Of a stretch of 64,000 bases of DNA, positions 35,199 through 44,481 are shown in pieces. Each line of letters begins with the position of its first letter. Position 1 is the stretch's first letter. This stretch comes from Arcicella aurantiaca (GTDB taxonomy: Bacteria; Bacteroidota; Bacteroidia; Cytophagales; Spirosomataceae). Both the position numbers and the translations under genes were made by a program. The stretch spans positions 247,214 through 311,213 of the forward strand of contig NZ_QGGO01000003.1 of the NCBI RefSeq assembly GCF_003148625.1, written 5' to 3'. Below the pieces are notes generated by a model that was given only the letters and a program-made list of their open reading frames with translations, searched no databases and was not told the DNA's origin.

Positions 35199-36602
35199 TT
35201 ACAAAATCTCCGACAAACCAGCCATATAAGCCAAATTTGCTAACGCTTTTTCGTATTTACTTTTCAAAGATTCTACCTTCGTTTTCATTTCAATCCACTT
35301 GCTTTCTCTTGAATTTATCAAGAAAAGGGTACTTTCGCCAATGTCAAATTTACGTTGTTCGGCTTTTACCAAAAGTTCTTGATTTTTAGTAGCATCTTCC
35401 TGAATTTTCAACTGTTTTTCATAATTCCGAACGTCATTATAAGCGGCGTAAACGTCGTTCATAATCTCCCGACGAGCCAAATTTAGCTCAAATCCAGTAG
35501 ATTGTTGCTTGATACGAATTTGCTGTAATTTTCCTCTTTCTTTTCTTAAAAATAATGGCATTACAAACTCAAAACCCAATTTATGGTTGTTCACAGAAAA
35601 GGAATTTTCGTAATTATAAATCGCTTTTGAGGCAAAACCGTCAGCAATGAAATTAAAATTAGCGTTGAAAATAGGTTTCAACATTTCTTTTCTGAATCGT
35701 TCCTCAATTTGCAATTGGTCGATTTTTACGTTGAGTTTCTGAATTTCAGGATGTTGTGCTTTTGCCTGACTGATTAACGATTGCAAAGTTGTATCATCTA
35801 CTTTACGAATGGCAGCCAACGGAGGAACGGCATCTTCGGGCAATTCCAAAGGTGTTTCGTCGGCACTCCACAAATAATTTGAAAGTGCCAAACGGTTATT
35901 TTGTAGGTCGATAAGTGCTTGTTCCAGAGCCACTTGGCGGTCTTGAAGGGTGATTTTTGCCTCAACAGAATCAATGGTGGCTTGTTCTCCAATTCTCGCA
36001 CGTTCACGAGTGGCAACAAAACGTTTGTCGGCTAAATCATATCCTTCTTTAATTAATTGCAATTGTTGGTACGAAAACCACCATTCCCAATAAGTTTTGG
36101 CAGCGTAATAAATGGTCGAATTGATAAGTTTTTGGCGTTCAGCTTCAGCATAATTTTTGGCTAAACGAGCTTGTTTCAAGGTATTTCTGCGAGCATCAAT
36201 CACTAAGCCTTGTCCAATTGGAAGGCTCAAACCTGCAACTAATAATTGGCTTGATTCTTCGGGTAATAAATTTTTCCCTGTTCTGTTTTCATAACCCAAT
36301 TTAAAATCTACGCCCGACCAAGTTGGAATTTTCAAAGCATTTTCCCAACGATTGTAATAATCTGCTCCTTTGAATGCTTTTCGGTCGAAATTGGAAGAAA
36401 GTTTTGGGTCAAAAGCACCTTTTGCTTGCATGATTTCAGCTTCTGCATCTTTGGGGTACAGGTTTGCTTGCTTAACGGTTGGGTGATTTTTAAGGACTAA
36501 ATTTTTAAAATCTTCGTAACCAAAATTGGTTTGGGCTTTAATCGCAATATTTGAAAGTAACGTTAGAAAAATAACGTTTAAAATATTTTTTGTTTTTTTC
36601 AT
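35199..36602 (-). CDS. TolC-family outer-membrane efflux protein
   Basis: About 467 aa from ATG 36602, where a good signal peptide begins (MKKTKNILNVIFLTLLSNIA...KAQ). Upstream in-frame starts read through a MITE and are rejected. Repeated alpha-helical hairpins typical of TolC: FKNLVLKNHPTVKQANLYPKDAEAEIMQAKGAFDPKLS, KQARLAKNYAEAERQKLINSTIYYAAKTYWEW, and a parallel set near the C-terminus. Forms the outer-membrane channel of the export locus with the HlyD- and ABC-like genes upstream. Confidence 0.9.
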   Translation of the reverse strand: MKKTKNILNVIFLTLLSNIAIKAQTNFGYEDFKNLVLKNHPTVKQANLYPKDAEAEIMQAKGAFDPKLSSNFDRKAFKGADYYNRWENALKIPTWSGVDFKLGYENRTGKNLLPEESSQLLVAGLSLPIGQGLVIDARRNTLKQARLAKNYAEAERQKLINSTIYYAAKTYWEWWFSYQQLQLIKEGYDLADKRFVATRERARIGEQATIDSVEAKITLQDRQVALEQALIDLQNNRLALSNYLWSADETPLELPEDAVPPLAAIRKVDDTTLQSLISQAKAQHPEIQKLNVKIDQLQIEERFRKEMLKPIFNANFNFIADGFASKAIYNYENSFSVNNHKLGFEFVMPLFLRKERGKLQQIRIKQQSTGFELNLARREIMNDVYAAYNDVRNYEKQLKIQEDATKNQELLVKAEQRKFDIGESTLFLINSRESKWIEMKTKVESLKSKYEKALANLAYMAGLSEIL

Positions 36603-36605
36603 ACA

Positions 36606-36780
36606 CAGTAGAGACGTTGCCTGCAACGTCTTCATGGTTATTTCCAAGAAAATTATCAAAGATTAGTGATAGATTATCTGCAATGTTTCATTCATCGTTG
36701 TTTTACAATAGAATTTGTTGCCTGCAAGGTCTTCATTTCTGTTTTTTGAAGATTTTAGACGTTGCAGGCAACGTCTCTAC
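36606..36780. mobile_element. MITE-like element between the HlyD- and TolC-type genes
   Basis: About 175 bp. Left arm GTAGAGACGTTGCCTGCAAC, right arm GTTGCAGGCAACGTCTCTAC, each a GACGTTGC-nn-GCAACGTC palindrome. A third partial copy GTTGCCTGCAAGGTC lies at about 36718. The stop codon of the HlyD gene (36777-36779) is inside the right arm. No coding content. Confidence 0.82.
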
Positions 36781-38135
36781 TTTTGTTTCAATGCTGCTTT
36801 GGGTTCTTCTTTCAAAGTAGGAGGGAAGGCGTTTAATTGTCGCCAGATTTCGTACCAAACAGGCACATCGTCGAGCATCACCCAACCTACCACACCCGAA
36901 CCCATGCGTAACTGTTTGGGCCATACTTGTTCTCCTTTACCCACCTTTGGCACAATTAACAAACGGTATTCACCTTTGTTGTTATCAATGCGGTCAATTA
37001 CTTTTACAATACCGCCAAAAGTACCAACAGTTGCCGAAGGCCAACCCGAAAAAACTAATGAAGGCCAACCTTCAAACTGCATTCGTACTTCTCGTCCAGC
37101 TTCAATTAATGGTACATCCATCGCTCTCACATACATTTCAACCGCCATTTCGGGTGCGGAAGGTTGTAAAGTACAAATAGATTCTCCTTCTTTAATTGTC
37201 TCGCCGATACCTGCTTTTAATGCTTTTACAATGTAACCTTCTTGTGGAGCTTTTACATAATATTGCCCTCTGCGAATATCCACATTGGTAATTTTATTTT
37301 GTAATTGCGACAATTCATATTCGCCTGTGGCTAAAGATGAAAGTGCTGAACTGCGGTCTGACTGTGCTTTGGCAATTTTTTCGGCATATTCGGCATTAAT
37401 TGAGTTTAATTCAATTTTAGCATTGATTAATTCTTGTCGTGAAATGGCTAATTTATTTTGTACCGAAATCAACTTTGCTTGCACTTCTTGCAACTTCAAT
37501 TTTCGGGATTCTAATTCACTCAAAGAAACTAAACCGCCATTTTTATATTGGTCTTCTCCACGGTCGTAACGTACTTGTGCAATATTTACTTGTACTCGTT
37601 CCGCAATGACATCGGTACTATCAGATGTTACTTTTGCATAGCCCTGACGAACTTTATTACGAGCTTTCTGTAAACTAAAATTATTGTTTTCTTGTAGTGC
37701 AATAATTTGATTATCAAGAGATTGTATTTTTAATTGATAGCTTTTGATGGCATCACCTTTGGCTAATAATTGCTCTTGTAATCTTTTAGGGTAATTAGGG
37801 TCGAAGTAATCATCTTTCATTTCTGAAATCACTAAAAGCGTGTCTCCAGCTTGTACTAAATCGCCTTCACGGACGAGCCATTTTTCAATTCTTCCCGAAA
37901 TAATATTTTGAATATTTTGTGGACGGTCTTTGGGCGTAAGAGCTGATATTTCACCTTTCCCGTTTACATTTTGTTGCCAAGGAAGTACCAGAATTACCGC
38001 TAAAATAATTACGATAGCCAGAAGCCAACGTTTTAAAATAACCGCCGAGCGAGGAGTATGTAAGGTCTTCAGTGAGTGCAATTCGTACTTTTCGTGTACG
38101 GCATCACTAACACTTTGTTTTGATATATTTAGCAT
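36777..38135 (-). CDS. HlyD-family membrane fusion protein
   Basis: 452 aa. One N-terminal membrane segment (RWLLAIVIILAVILVLPW, about 35-52), a biotinyl-lipoyl half-domain (GRIEKWLVREGDLVQAGDTLLVIS), a long coiled coil (about 130-285), the second lipoyl half (YYVKAPQEGYIVKALKAGIGETIKEGES) and a beta-barrel region. Bridges the ABC protein and TolC across the periplasm. The stop codon is supplied by the MITE; the natural end may have been slightly longer. Confidence 0.92.
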   Translation of the reverse strand: MLNISKQSVSDAVHEKYELHSLKTLHTPRSAVILKRWLLAIVIILAVILVLPWQQNVNGKGEISALTPKDRPQNIQNIISGRIEKWLVREGDLVQAGDTLLVISEMKDDYFDPNYPKRLQEQLLAKGDAIKSYQLKIQSLDNQIIALQENNNFSLQKARNKVRQGYAKVTSDSTDVIAERVQVNIAQVRYDRGEDQYKNGGLVSLSELESRKLKLQEVQAKLISVQNKLAISRQELINAKIELNSINAEYAEKIAKAQSDRSSALSSLATGEYELSQLQNKITNVDIRRGQYYVKAPQEGYIVKALKAGIGETIKEGESICTLQPSAPEMAVEMYVRAMDVPLIEAGREVRMQFEGWPSLVFSGWPSATVGTFGGIVKVIDRIDNNKGEYRLLIVPKVGKGEQVWPKQLRMGSGVVGWVMLDDVPVWYEIWRQLNAFPPTLKEEPKAALKQK

Positions 38136-38232
38136 ATTTTTGTAGTATTTGGTCTTGCGTATTAAGTATTAAGAAAAGGTTTTTTGTTTTCGCATATTCT
38201 TGATACTTTGTGCATAATACTTGAGACATTCA

Positions 38233-40407
38233 TTAATCAACTGCTTCTTGGAAAAGAGGATTTCTAATTAAGTCTTGATATGTACCGTCGAGCGTTATTT
38301 TACCGTCATTCAGCACAATGACACGGTCGCAGGCTGCCATAATCATTGGGTCATTTGAGATAGTCAAGAGTGTCCAAGGATTTGCTTTATCCGTCAAAAA
38401 CGCAATAGCACTCATGCGTTCAGCTTTGTGTAATTCACGATAAATATCTGTAACCATCAATAATTTTGGTTTTTCAACGATACAACGAGCCACAGAAATT
38501 TTAGCGATAAAACTCTCAGAAAAACGCTTTCCACCTGCAATCATTGGTGTGGTTAATCCTTCGCCAAGTTCGCCAATATTGTTATTCATATTGAGGCTTT
38601 CTAATGCCCATTGAACATCCGCAAGGGTAATACTTGCCCGTCCCATCACGATATTTTCTAACAATGTTCCGTCGAAAATCAAATCAGTTGCTAAATTTCT
38701 TTCGATAGCATCTCGAATAGAATTTAATTCTATGTCTCTGATTGATAGGTTGTTGTAGGAAATTGAGCCTTCAAAATCGGTAAAAATAGCTGAAAGTATT
38801 TTCAATAAAGTTTCCTTTCCTGAACCATTTGTACCTGTAATGCAAACACTTTGGTTAGGTTGTATTTCAAGGTTTAATTTCTCCAAAACGTATTTTGCTC
38901 CATCGGCATATTTATAACTCAAATCTTGCATTTTGATGGCTAAACCTTGATTTTGCTCATGAAAATTAACCTTCAATCCACGTTGGCGTTCTAAGGGTAA
39001 ATCAGTAACGTGTCCCATTTTTTCAATGGCAGTTAGTAAATCAAAAACGGTTTCTGTGCCAGAAATAAGTTTTTCAACAGAGTTTACCACCAATACAATG
39101 ATGATTTCAGAAGCTACAAATTGCCCTAATGAAATTTGGCGGTCGATAACCAAAGATGTTCCCAAAATCAATAATAAACCCGTAATAAATGCTTTGAAAA
39201 ATACTGCATTGCCATAAAGATTCAAAAGAATTCGATAGTGTTTCTTTCTGTATTTCAAGTAGTTATTGACTAAGTAGTCCATTTTTTGCATAGGTAAATT
39301 AGTCGAACCTGCTGATTTGAAAGCGTACAAGGTTCTCGCAATATCTTCCAACCACTGAGCCACTTTATATTTATATTTCGATTCTGCCAAACTGGTTTCC
39401 ATGCCTTTGGGTGCATTGTAGTAAATGACAATGATAACGATGGCAATCGTTAAAAAACCGAAAGCAATAAAATAAGGGTGATAAAGAGATAGTAAAATAA
39501 TGCCGAAAAGAATTTGAATGACGGCAGCCGTCATATCAATCAAAACTTTTGGAAGGGCTTTCTGTACGTTGATAACATCAAAAAAGCGGTTCATTAATTC
39601 TGGTGCGTAAGAACCTAATAAAGATTCTGATTTTACACGTGGTATTCTGTATGTAAATTCAAAAGCAGCTTTTGTAAAGACCCTTCGTTGGAGAACTTCT
39701 ACTAAGGTTAATTGATAAATCTGCATTATGCCAGAAACGATAACTCCAACAATAACCACTGCAATTAAGACATACACAGAACTAAACGCTAATCCACCAG
39801 AAACTAAACCTATAATTGCTTGAATACCAAGCGGTAAAGACAAACTGATGATTCCGACCACAATGGCGTAAATGTAAATATAACTGATGTCTTTTCGCTC
39901 GTTTCTGAGCATTTTGAACAGTCTTTGAAGAGGACTAAAAGCTTCTATTTGCTCTTTATCCGTAATGTTTTCAAGCGGGTAAACACCTAAGAAACGCACT
40001 TTACCGTTTTTAGACTTATCTGGATTATCTTCAATGACTTGAGGATGGAAAGTAGTATCCGATGAAATTTCTTCAAAGTCTTGATTATCAGATATTTGAT
40101 AGAAAAATGGCTTTTTTGTCTTTAATAACCGACCTCCAATAACAATTTTATTACCGTTGAAAAATATGACAGGATGGTCATTTTCTTGAATGAATTGCTT
40201 GAACTCTTCCTTACTGATATAATTTTCAACGAGTAAGAAATTTTGTTTTCGGGCTGTTTCGATTAAATCATTGATGAATGAATTTATATCTGCTGCCGAA
40301 TACTGTTTAGTTTCAGAGAATGCCGAATGATTTGCAAAATTATCGAATCCAGTTCCGTAAAACTCGGTCAGTTTCTTGACAATAAGGCTTAACTGAGTAG
40401 ATTGCAT
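38233..40407 (-). CDS. Type I secretion-like ABC transporter with a degenerate ATPase domain
   Basis: 724 aa. An N-terminal region of about 170 residues without peptidase-C39 Cys/His is followed by an ABC exporter membrane domain (about 175-450: IYIYAIVVGIISLSLPLGIQ, ASSVYVLIAVVIVGV, YFIAFGFLTIAIVIIVIY) and a nucleotide-binding domain (about 490-724). In the NBD the Walker A Ser/Thr is Glu (GTNGSGKE), the signature LSGGQ reads IAGGK, Walker B ends VTD-I with no catalytic Glu, and the H-loop reads TISND, with Asn for His. The domain fold is otherwise preserved. Part of an ABC-HlyD-TolC locus, probably for export; ATP hydrolysis by this chain is doubtful. Confidence 0.85.
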   Translation of the reverse strand: MQSTQLSLIVKKLTEFYGTGFDNFANHSAFSETKQYSAADINSFINDLIETARKQNFLLVENYISKEEFKQFIQENDHPVIFFNGNKIVIGGRLLKTKKPFFYQISDNQDFEEISSDTTFHPQVIEDNPDKSKNGKVRFLGVYPLENITDKEQIEAFSPLQRLFKMLRNERKDISYIYIYAIVVGIISLSLPLGIQAIIGLVSGGLAFSSVYVLIAVVIVGVIVSGIMQIYQLTLVEVLQRRVFTKAAFEFTYRIPRVKSESLLGSYAPELMNRFFDVINVQKALPKVLIDMTAAVIQILFGIILLSLYHPYFIAFGFLTIAIVIIVIYYNAPKGMETSLAESKYKYKVAQWLEDIARTLYAFKSAGSTNLPMQKMDYLVNNYLKYRKKHYRILLNLYGNAVFFKAFITGLLLILGTSLVIDRQISLGQFVASEIIIVLVVNSVEKLISGTETVFDLLTAIEKMGHVTDLPLERQRGLKVNFHEQNQGLAIKMQDLSYKYADGAKYVLEKLNLEIQPNQSVCITGTNGSGKETLLKILSAIFTDFEGSISYNNLSIRDIELNSIRDAIERNLATDLIFDGTLLENIVMGRASITLADVQWALESLNMNNNIGELGEGLTTPMIAGGKRFSESFIAKISVARCIVEKPKLLMVTDIYRELHKAERMSAIAFLTDKANPWTLLTISNDPMIMAACDRVIVLNDGKITLDGTYQDLIRNPLFQEAVD

Positions 40408-40584
40408 AGTTTAGTTTTTTAATGAAAATTATTTGAATCAGATAAACAACGTCTCTAAAGATGTTATGGTTTTAAAAATACATTAAAAAGAGATTAGAAT
40501 CACTTTTGAGTAAGATAAAAAACATACTTTTCACCGTTTCTTAATAATTAATCGTTCTGAAATAATACTATCAAAGTTTGTTCG

Positions 40585-40592
40585 TAATTTTG
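40585..40592 (+). promoter_or_regulatory. -7 promoter element of the DUF5686 gene
   Basis: TAATTTTG matches TAnnTTTG, 50 nt before the ATG at 40643, in the 235-bp divergent region shared with the ABC gene. Confidence 0.45.
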
Positions 40593-40642
40593 TAGCCTTT
40601 TAAAATCCCACCTATTTTACTTCGAAACAGAAACAAAACTAA

Positions 40643-43048
40643 ATGATGCTTCAAAGATTTTTTTTACTTTTTCTGGTGCTTTACGCCTCTGATTCATGGG
40701 CTTTTACAAAAATCTTTGAAGATTCTGTTCAGGTATCGTCGATTATTCAAAAAGCTATTGAAGCAGCTCCATCGCACGATAAATCTTATGCTAATTATCA
40801 GGCAGAAACTTTCATTCAAAATGCTGGAAAATGGAATCGTATCCCCAATGTTTGGAAATCACTATTGGTAAATGAAGGTGTGGAAGAAGGTTTAGTTTAT
40901 CAGTCGGAGTCTTTTGCAAAGTTTTTGGTTAATAATACTAATGATTATTTGTTTAACTATCAGGCTGTTAGGAATAATTACAAAGCTGAAGACCGCCCTG
41001 ATAAATTTGTGAATCCTAATTTTTACAAATCAATATTAGGAACAGGGGCTATTTCACCCATTTCTCCGAAAGCCTTTCATTACTATCATTTTAAATTGCT
41101 CGGAATTTCGGAAAAAGACGGTATTAAGGTTTTTAGAATACAAGTTTTGCCAAAACACAATAACGATGAAAAAGTATTTAGCGGTGAATTTTCCATTACA
41201 GATAAAGATTTCTCTATTCAAAACATTGATTTGAAAGTTAGAAATTATGCGATTGATTATCATTTTCAAATCAAATATGAGAAATATCTAAATCAATGGT
41301 TGCCACAAAGTATCAGAATTAATATTTCGGGAAATTTGATGGGTTTTGAGGGTGAGTTTCAATACCTTGCAAAAGTGTGGAATTATCAGGAACTCAGCGA
41401 AGAACAAGCAAAAAAGATTAGCCGCCCAACTGATAATCATTTTGAAGAAATTGTCAATGTGCAAGAACGAAATTTTGAAGTTCAGCAGTTCAAACAAGTG
41501 ATGTCGGCAATGGGAACCAATCTGCGTAACCAATGGAGTGATGCCAATATTGCCTCAGGATTGAAGCGTTATGACAAAATTGAAGTTTCGACAGAGGCGG
41601 ATAAACGAGTTAATAATTTTTGGAGTAATGTAAAGAATGATTCTGATTTTCAGATTTTTACGCCAGATTTGCCAATTGCTGGAAAGAATAAAAATACGCT
41701 TCCTCCACAACCCGACGAGTTTTCAACGTATCGTCAAGCCAATCAAAAGTTTGGTATCGGTAGCGTTTTGTTTAGTCGCTCGTATTTTTGGGGGAGTACA
41801 CACCGAGGATATTATCCTTATGAAATTTACTACAAAGCTCCATTGTTAGACTTTAATTTTAACACCGTAGAAGGCTTTGTACACAATACAGGAGCTATTT
41901 TTAGATACCGCAAAAACCGTTATGATTGGTGGGAAATTGACCCAACTTGGCGATATTCTTATACGCAAAAACGCTCGATGGGCATGGTGAAAATCCGTTG
42001 GAAAACTCAAAAAGAGGATTTCAATATTTCGGGTGGAAAATTTGTCTCTCAATACAATGTGGATACGCCAATTGCTTTTGATTTGAACTCTCTGGCTACA
42101 CTTTTATTGAAAAAGAATAACGTAAAAATTTACGAAAAAGAGTTTGTAAACATCAGTTTCAACGACCGTTTTTCTAATACTTTAGGTATAAAATCATCAT
42201 TGGAATGGGCAAGACGTTATCCTCTTGAAAATACGACCGATTATAATTGGATAAATTATGGAGATGTTGCTTATTCCCCGAATTTCCCAAAAAATCAAGA
42301 AATTGGAGAGAGCCAATTTAATAAAAATGATGCGGTTATTGCCAGTTTTCAACTCAATTATCGTCCATTTTTGAAAAAGCAATATCGTAATAATATTCGT
42401 TCGGTAGATTTTGCATCGTCACCCTTGATTACTTTCAAATATCGTGGAGCAATTCCGCAACTGTTTGATAGTCAGATGGATTTTCATACCATTGAGTTAG
42501 GAATTACGCATAATTTTCCTTTGGGAATAAATACTAATTTTAACTATATCGCTCAGGCAGGTACTTTTTTGAGTGCTAAAAACATGACTTTCGCCGACTA
42601 TAAGCATTTCAACGGAAATAATAATATGATTTCTATTGGCGATGCCATCACGACACACCGTTTGGTTGGTTTTTATGATAATTATGTTTGGGGAGCAAGT
42701 AAAAAATTAATTGACCAATATTATTACTCAACAAACGGAGCTTACATTGACGTAATGACGATGATTGGCTTACGCAAATTTGCCTTAACACAGTTGTCGC
42801 AAGTTCGTCGTTTGGGTTTGAGGGAAGAACTTTTTGCCAACTATTTATATACTGCAAATAATAAAATTCATAATATAGAATTTGGCTACGGGATAGACGG
42901 AATTGCTCGAATTTTGCGAGTAGAAGCCGTTTTTAATTATAATAGCTTTGGAATTCCTATGCCAAATAATACCTTCAAAAATACACAGTTTGCTATCAGA
43001 CTTTCGCTTAATTCTCGTGTACGTGGAGGTGTAACGCCTGATTGGTAG
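40643..43048 (+). CDS. DUF5686 family outer-membrane beta-barrel protein
   Basis: 801 aa. Signal peptide LQRFFLLFLVLYASDSWA (start at 40643 or the next ATG, 40646). The family body is IIQKAIEAAPSHDKSYANYQAETFIQNAGKWNRIPN, FYKSILGTGAISPISPKAFHYYHFKLLG, GEFSITDKDFSIQNIDLKV, and a C-terminal barrel with many aromatic strands, ending LRVEAVFNYNSFGIPMPNNTFKNTQFAIRLSLN. Unlike most relatives it lacks the N-terminal carboxypeptidase-D-regulatory-like domain. Function unknown. Divergent from the ABC export genes. Confidence 0.85.
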   Translation: MMLQRFFLLFLVLYASDSWAFTKIFEDSVQVSSIIQKAIEAAPSHDKSYANYQAETFIQNAGKWNRIPNVWKSLLVNEGVEEGLVYQSESFAKFLVNNTNDYLFNYQAVRNNYKAEDRPDKFVNPNFYKSILGTGAISPISPKAFHYYHFKLLGISEKDGIKVFRIQVLPKHNNDEKVFSGEFSITDKDFSIQNIDLKVRNYAIDYHFQIKYEKYLNQWLPQSIRINISGNLMGFEGEFQYLAKVWNYQELSEEQAKKISRPTDNHFEEIVNVQERNFEVQQFKQVMSAMGTNLRNQWSDANIASGLKRYDKIEVSTEADKRVNNFWSNVKNDSDFQIFTPDLPIAGKNKNTLPPQPDEFSTYRQANQKFGIGSVLFSRSYFWGSTHRGYYPYEIYYKAPLLDFNFNTVEGFVHNTGAIFRYRKNRYDWWEIDPTWRYSYTQKRSMGMVKIRWKTQKEDFNISGGKFVSQYNVDTPIAFDLNSLATLLLKKNNVKIYEKEFVNISFNDRFSNTLGIKSSLEWARRYPLENTTDYNWINYGDVAYSPNFPKNQEIGESQFNKNDAVIASFQLNYRPFLKKQYRNNIRSVDFASSPLITFKYRGAIPQLFDSQMDFHTIELGITHNFPLGINTNFNYIAQAGTFLSAKNMTFADYKHFNGNNNMISIGDAITTHRLVGFYDNYVWGASKKLIDQYYYSTNGAYIDVMTMIGLRKFALTQLSQVRRLGLREELFANYLYTANNKIHNIEFGYGIDGIARILRVEAVFNYNSFGIPMPNNTFKNTQFAIRLSLNSRVRGGVTPDW

Positions 43049-43069
43049 ATTTTGTTATCTTATCGTTTC

Positions 43070-43101
43070 AACGCAGGCAGGGTTTGAACCCTGCCTGCGT
43101 T
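43070..43101. terminator. 15-bp perfect hairpin AACGCAGGCAGGGTT, copy 1
   Basis: Arms 43070-43084 and 43087-43101 with only TG between. The identical arms occur at 61018-61049. It lies 21 nt after the DUF5686 stop codon. Works as a terminator-like structure; no T-run. Confidence 0.8.
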
Positions 43102-43412
43102 AGATGGAAAACTCCTTATGCTTTCGAGATTGGTATGTTATGCAATACTATTTATATTCTCCCAAATCCAATCATCCAATAAATCATGGTTCAAACAAAC
43201 TATTTCTATCTGAACTAAGATTATTATGATTAGAAGATGATTTGATTCTATGTATCTCAATAAATTCCAACATTTTCCTTATCCTAAAATCCCGTCATCT
43301 AATCAATCATAGTTCCGACTCATCACCACAGCTCATCACAAGAAATTTTGAACAAATAGGATTATTTTTTACTTTTAATTACTGATTTAGGACAATCTAA
43401 AAAGAAATTAAA
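43102..43412. other. Intergenic region with ATCATCTAATCAATCATAGTTC-type repeats
   Basis: No gene found. Three related 25-30-bp words occur at about 43178-43200, 43214-43250 (inverted) and 43291-43318, a repeat family seen in many Bacteroidota intergenic regions. Spacing is irregular, so it is not a CRISPR. The promoter of the iorA-like gene must lie near 43370. Confidence 0.5.
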
Positions 43413-43889
43413 ATGGCAAAGTATAATCTTACCGTAAATGGTAAAAAATATAATGTAGAAGCCGATGCCGATACGCCACTTTTGTGGGTAATTCGTGACT
43501 ACGTGGGCTTGAAAGGGACAAAATTTGGTTGTGGAATGGCTCTTTGTGGAGCTTGTACTGTTCATCTCGACGGTCAGCCTGTTCGTTCTTGTTCAACGCC
43601 AATTTCTACTTTGAAGGCAACCAACAAAATCACCACTATTGAAGGGATTTCAACCAATACCGACCATGCCGTACAAAAAGCATGGATTGAGGCTCAAGTT
43701 CCGCAATGTGGATACTGCCAATCAGGGCAAATCATGTCAGCGGTGGCATTATTGAAAGAAAAAACAAATCCAACCGATGAAGATATTGATGTGGCGATGT
43801 CTGGAAATATTTGTCGTTGTGGAACATATCCACGTATTCGCCAAGCCATTCATCGTGCGGCAGAATTGATGAAAGATGGAAGTAATTAA
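43413..43889 (+). CDS. (2Fe-2S)-binding subunit of a xanthine-oxidase-family dehydrogenase (IorA-like)
   Basis: 158 aa. The N-terminal plant-type [2Fe-2S] cluster has Cys in [25 protein letters not shown] (about 40-62). A second [2Fe-2S] cluster in the helical domain has [14 protein letters not shown] and [19 protein letters not shown] (about 100-147). Passes electrons from the molybdenum site of the large subunit. The large subunit is encoded at 44482-46647, separated by two unrelated small genes. Confidence 0.92.
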   Translation: MAKYNLTVNGKKYNVEADADTPLLWVIRDYVGLKGTKFGCGMALCGACTVHLDGQPVRSCSTPISTLKATNKITTIEGISTNTDHAVQKAWIEAQVPQCGYCQSGQIMSAVALLKEKTNPTDEDIDVAMSGNICRCGTYPRIRQAIHRAAELMKDGSN

Positions 43890-43908
43890 TTCTACTGGAA
43901 AGTAATAT

Positions 43909-44115
43909 ATGCCAGTAATAGAATTATTTGAAGGGATTAAGATTTTGATGTTTGCAAATGACTATAATCCTCCCCATTTTCATGTTTATTATGCAAGTTT
44001 TAAAGCAATGGTTGAAATTTCCTCATTACAAATTATAAGAGGAGAATTGCCTAATAAACAATATCATAAAGTTGTAGAATGGGCTGAACTAAGACAGCAA
44101 GAATTGTTAATCTAA
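43909..44115 (+). CDS. DUF4160 domain protein
   Basis: 68 aa. The family signature is clear: FEGIKILMFANDYNPPHFHVYYASFKAMVEIS (about 6-37), with the HFHV segment. DUF4160 genes are typically adjacent to DUF2442 genes, as here, and the pair is suspected of being a toxin-antitoxin-like or mobile cassette; no function is proven. It starts 19 nt after the iorA-like stop codon, in the middle of what is otherwise a two-gene oxidoreductase operon. Confidence 0.85.
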   Translation: MPVIELFEGIKILMFANDYNPPHFHVYYASFKAMVEISSLQIIRGELPNKQYHKVVEWAELRQQELLI

Positions 44116-44134
44116 ATCCTCAATTAAGAAAGTA

Positions 44135-44470
44135 ATGAATAACATTCCATATATCACTCAAATTTTAAAGATTGAACCCTTTAAAATTACTTGTCTTTGG
44201 AACACAGGAGAAGTTAGAGTTAACGATTTTGAAGAAGAATTTGTAATTCCCGATAGGTTAGAAATTTTTTATAGATTGACAAATTATGATATTTTCAAAT
44301 ATGCTTCAGTGAGTGAAGAAGGTACTTTGCAATGGGTTAATCTACAAGTGTCAATGAAAATATTGAACAAAGATGTAATATCTCCTTTTGACTTAGACTC
44401 TGTAACATTATACGAAAATAGTCATTCTATAAAAGAGTATAGATTAGTGATGACAGAGGAATTTGTTTAA
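44135..44470 (+). CDS. DUF2442 domain protein
   Basis: 111 aa. DUF2442-like pattern: IEPFKITCLWNTGEVRVNDFEEEF, then a variable middle with LQWVNLQVSMKI, VISPFDLDSVTLYENSH. At 111 aa it is longer than many family members of about 80. Follows the DUF4160 gene by 19 nt and precedes the large oxidoreductase subunit by 11 nt, so all four genes are probably co-transcribed. It is more AT-rich than the flanking oxidoreductase genes, consistent with insertion. Confidence 0.78.
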   Translation: MNNIPYITQILKIEPFKITCLWNTGEVRVNDFEEEFVIPDRLEIFYRLTNYDIFKYASVSEEGTLQWVNLQVSMKILNKDVISPFDLDSVTLYENSHSIKEYRLVMTEEFV

Positions 44471-44481
44471 ACACAACTCAA

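Noticed and set aside
36603..36659. Longer TolC start giving 19 extra residues
   Set aside because: The extension translates the MITE; a clear signal peptide starts at 36602.
43102..43412. Repeated ATCATCTAATCAATCATAGTTC-like words as a possible CRISPR
   Set aside because: Copies differ, orientation changes and spacing is irregular; no cas genes nearby.
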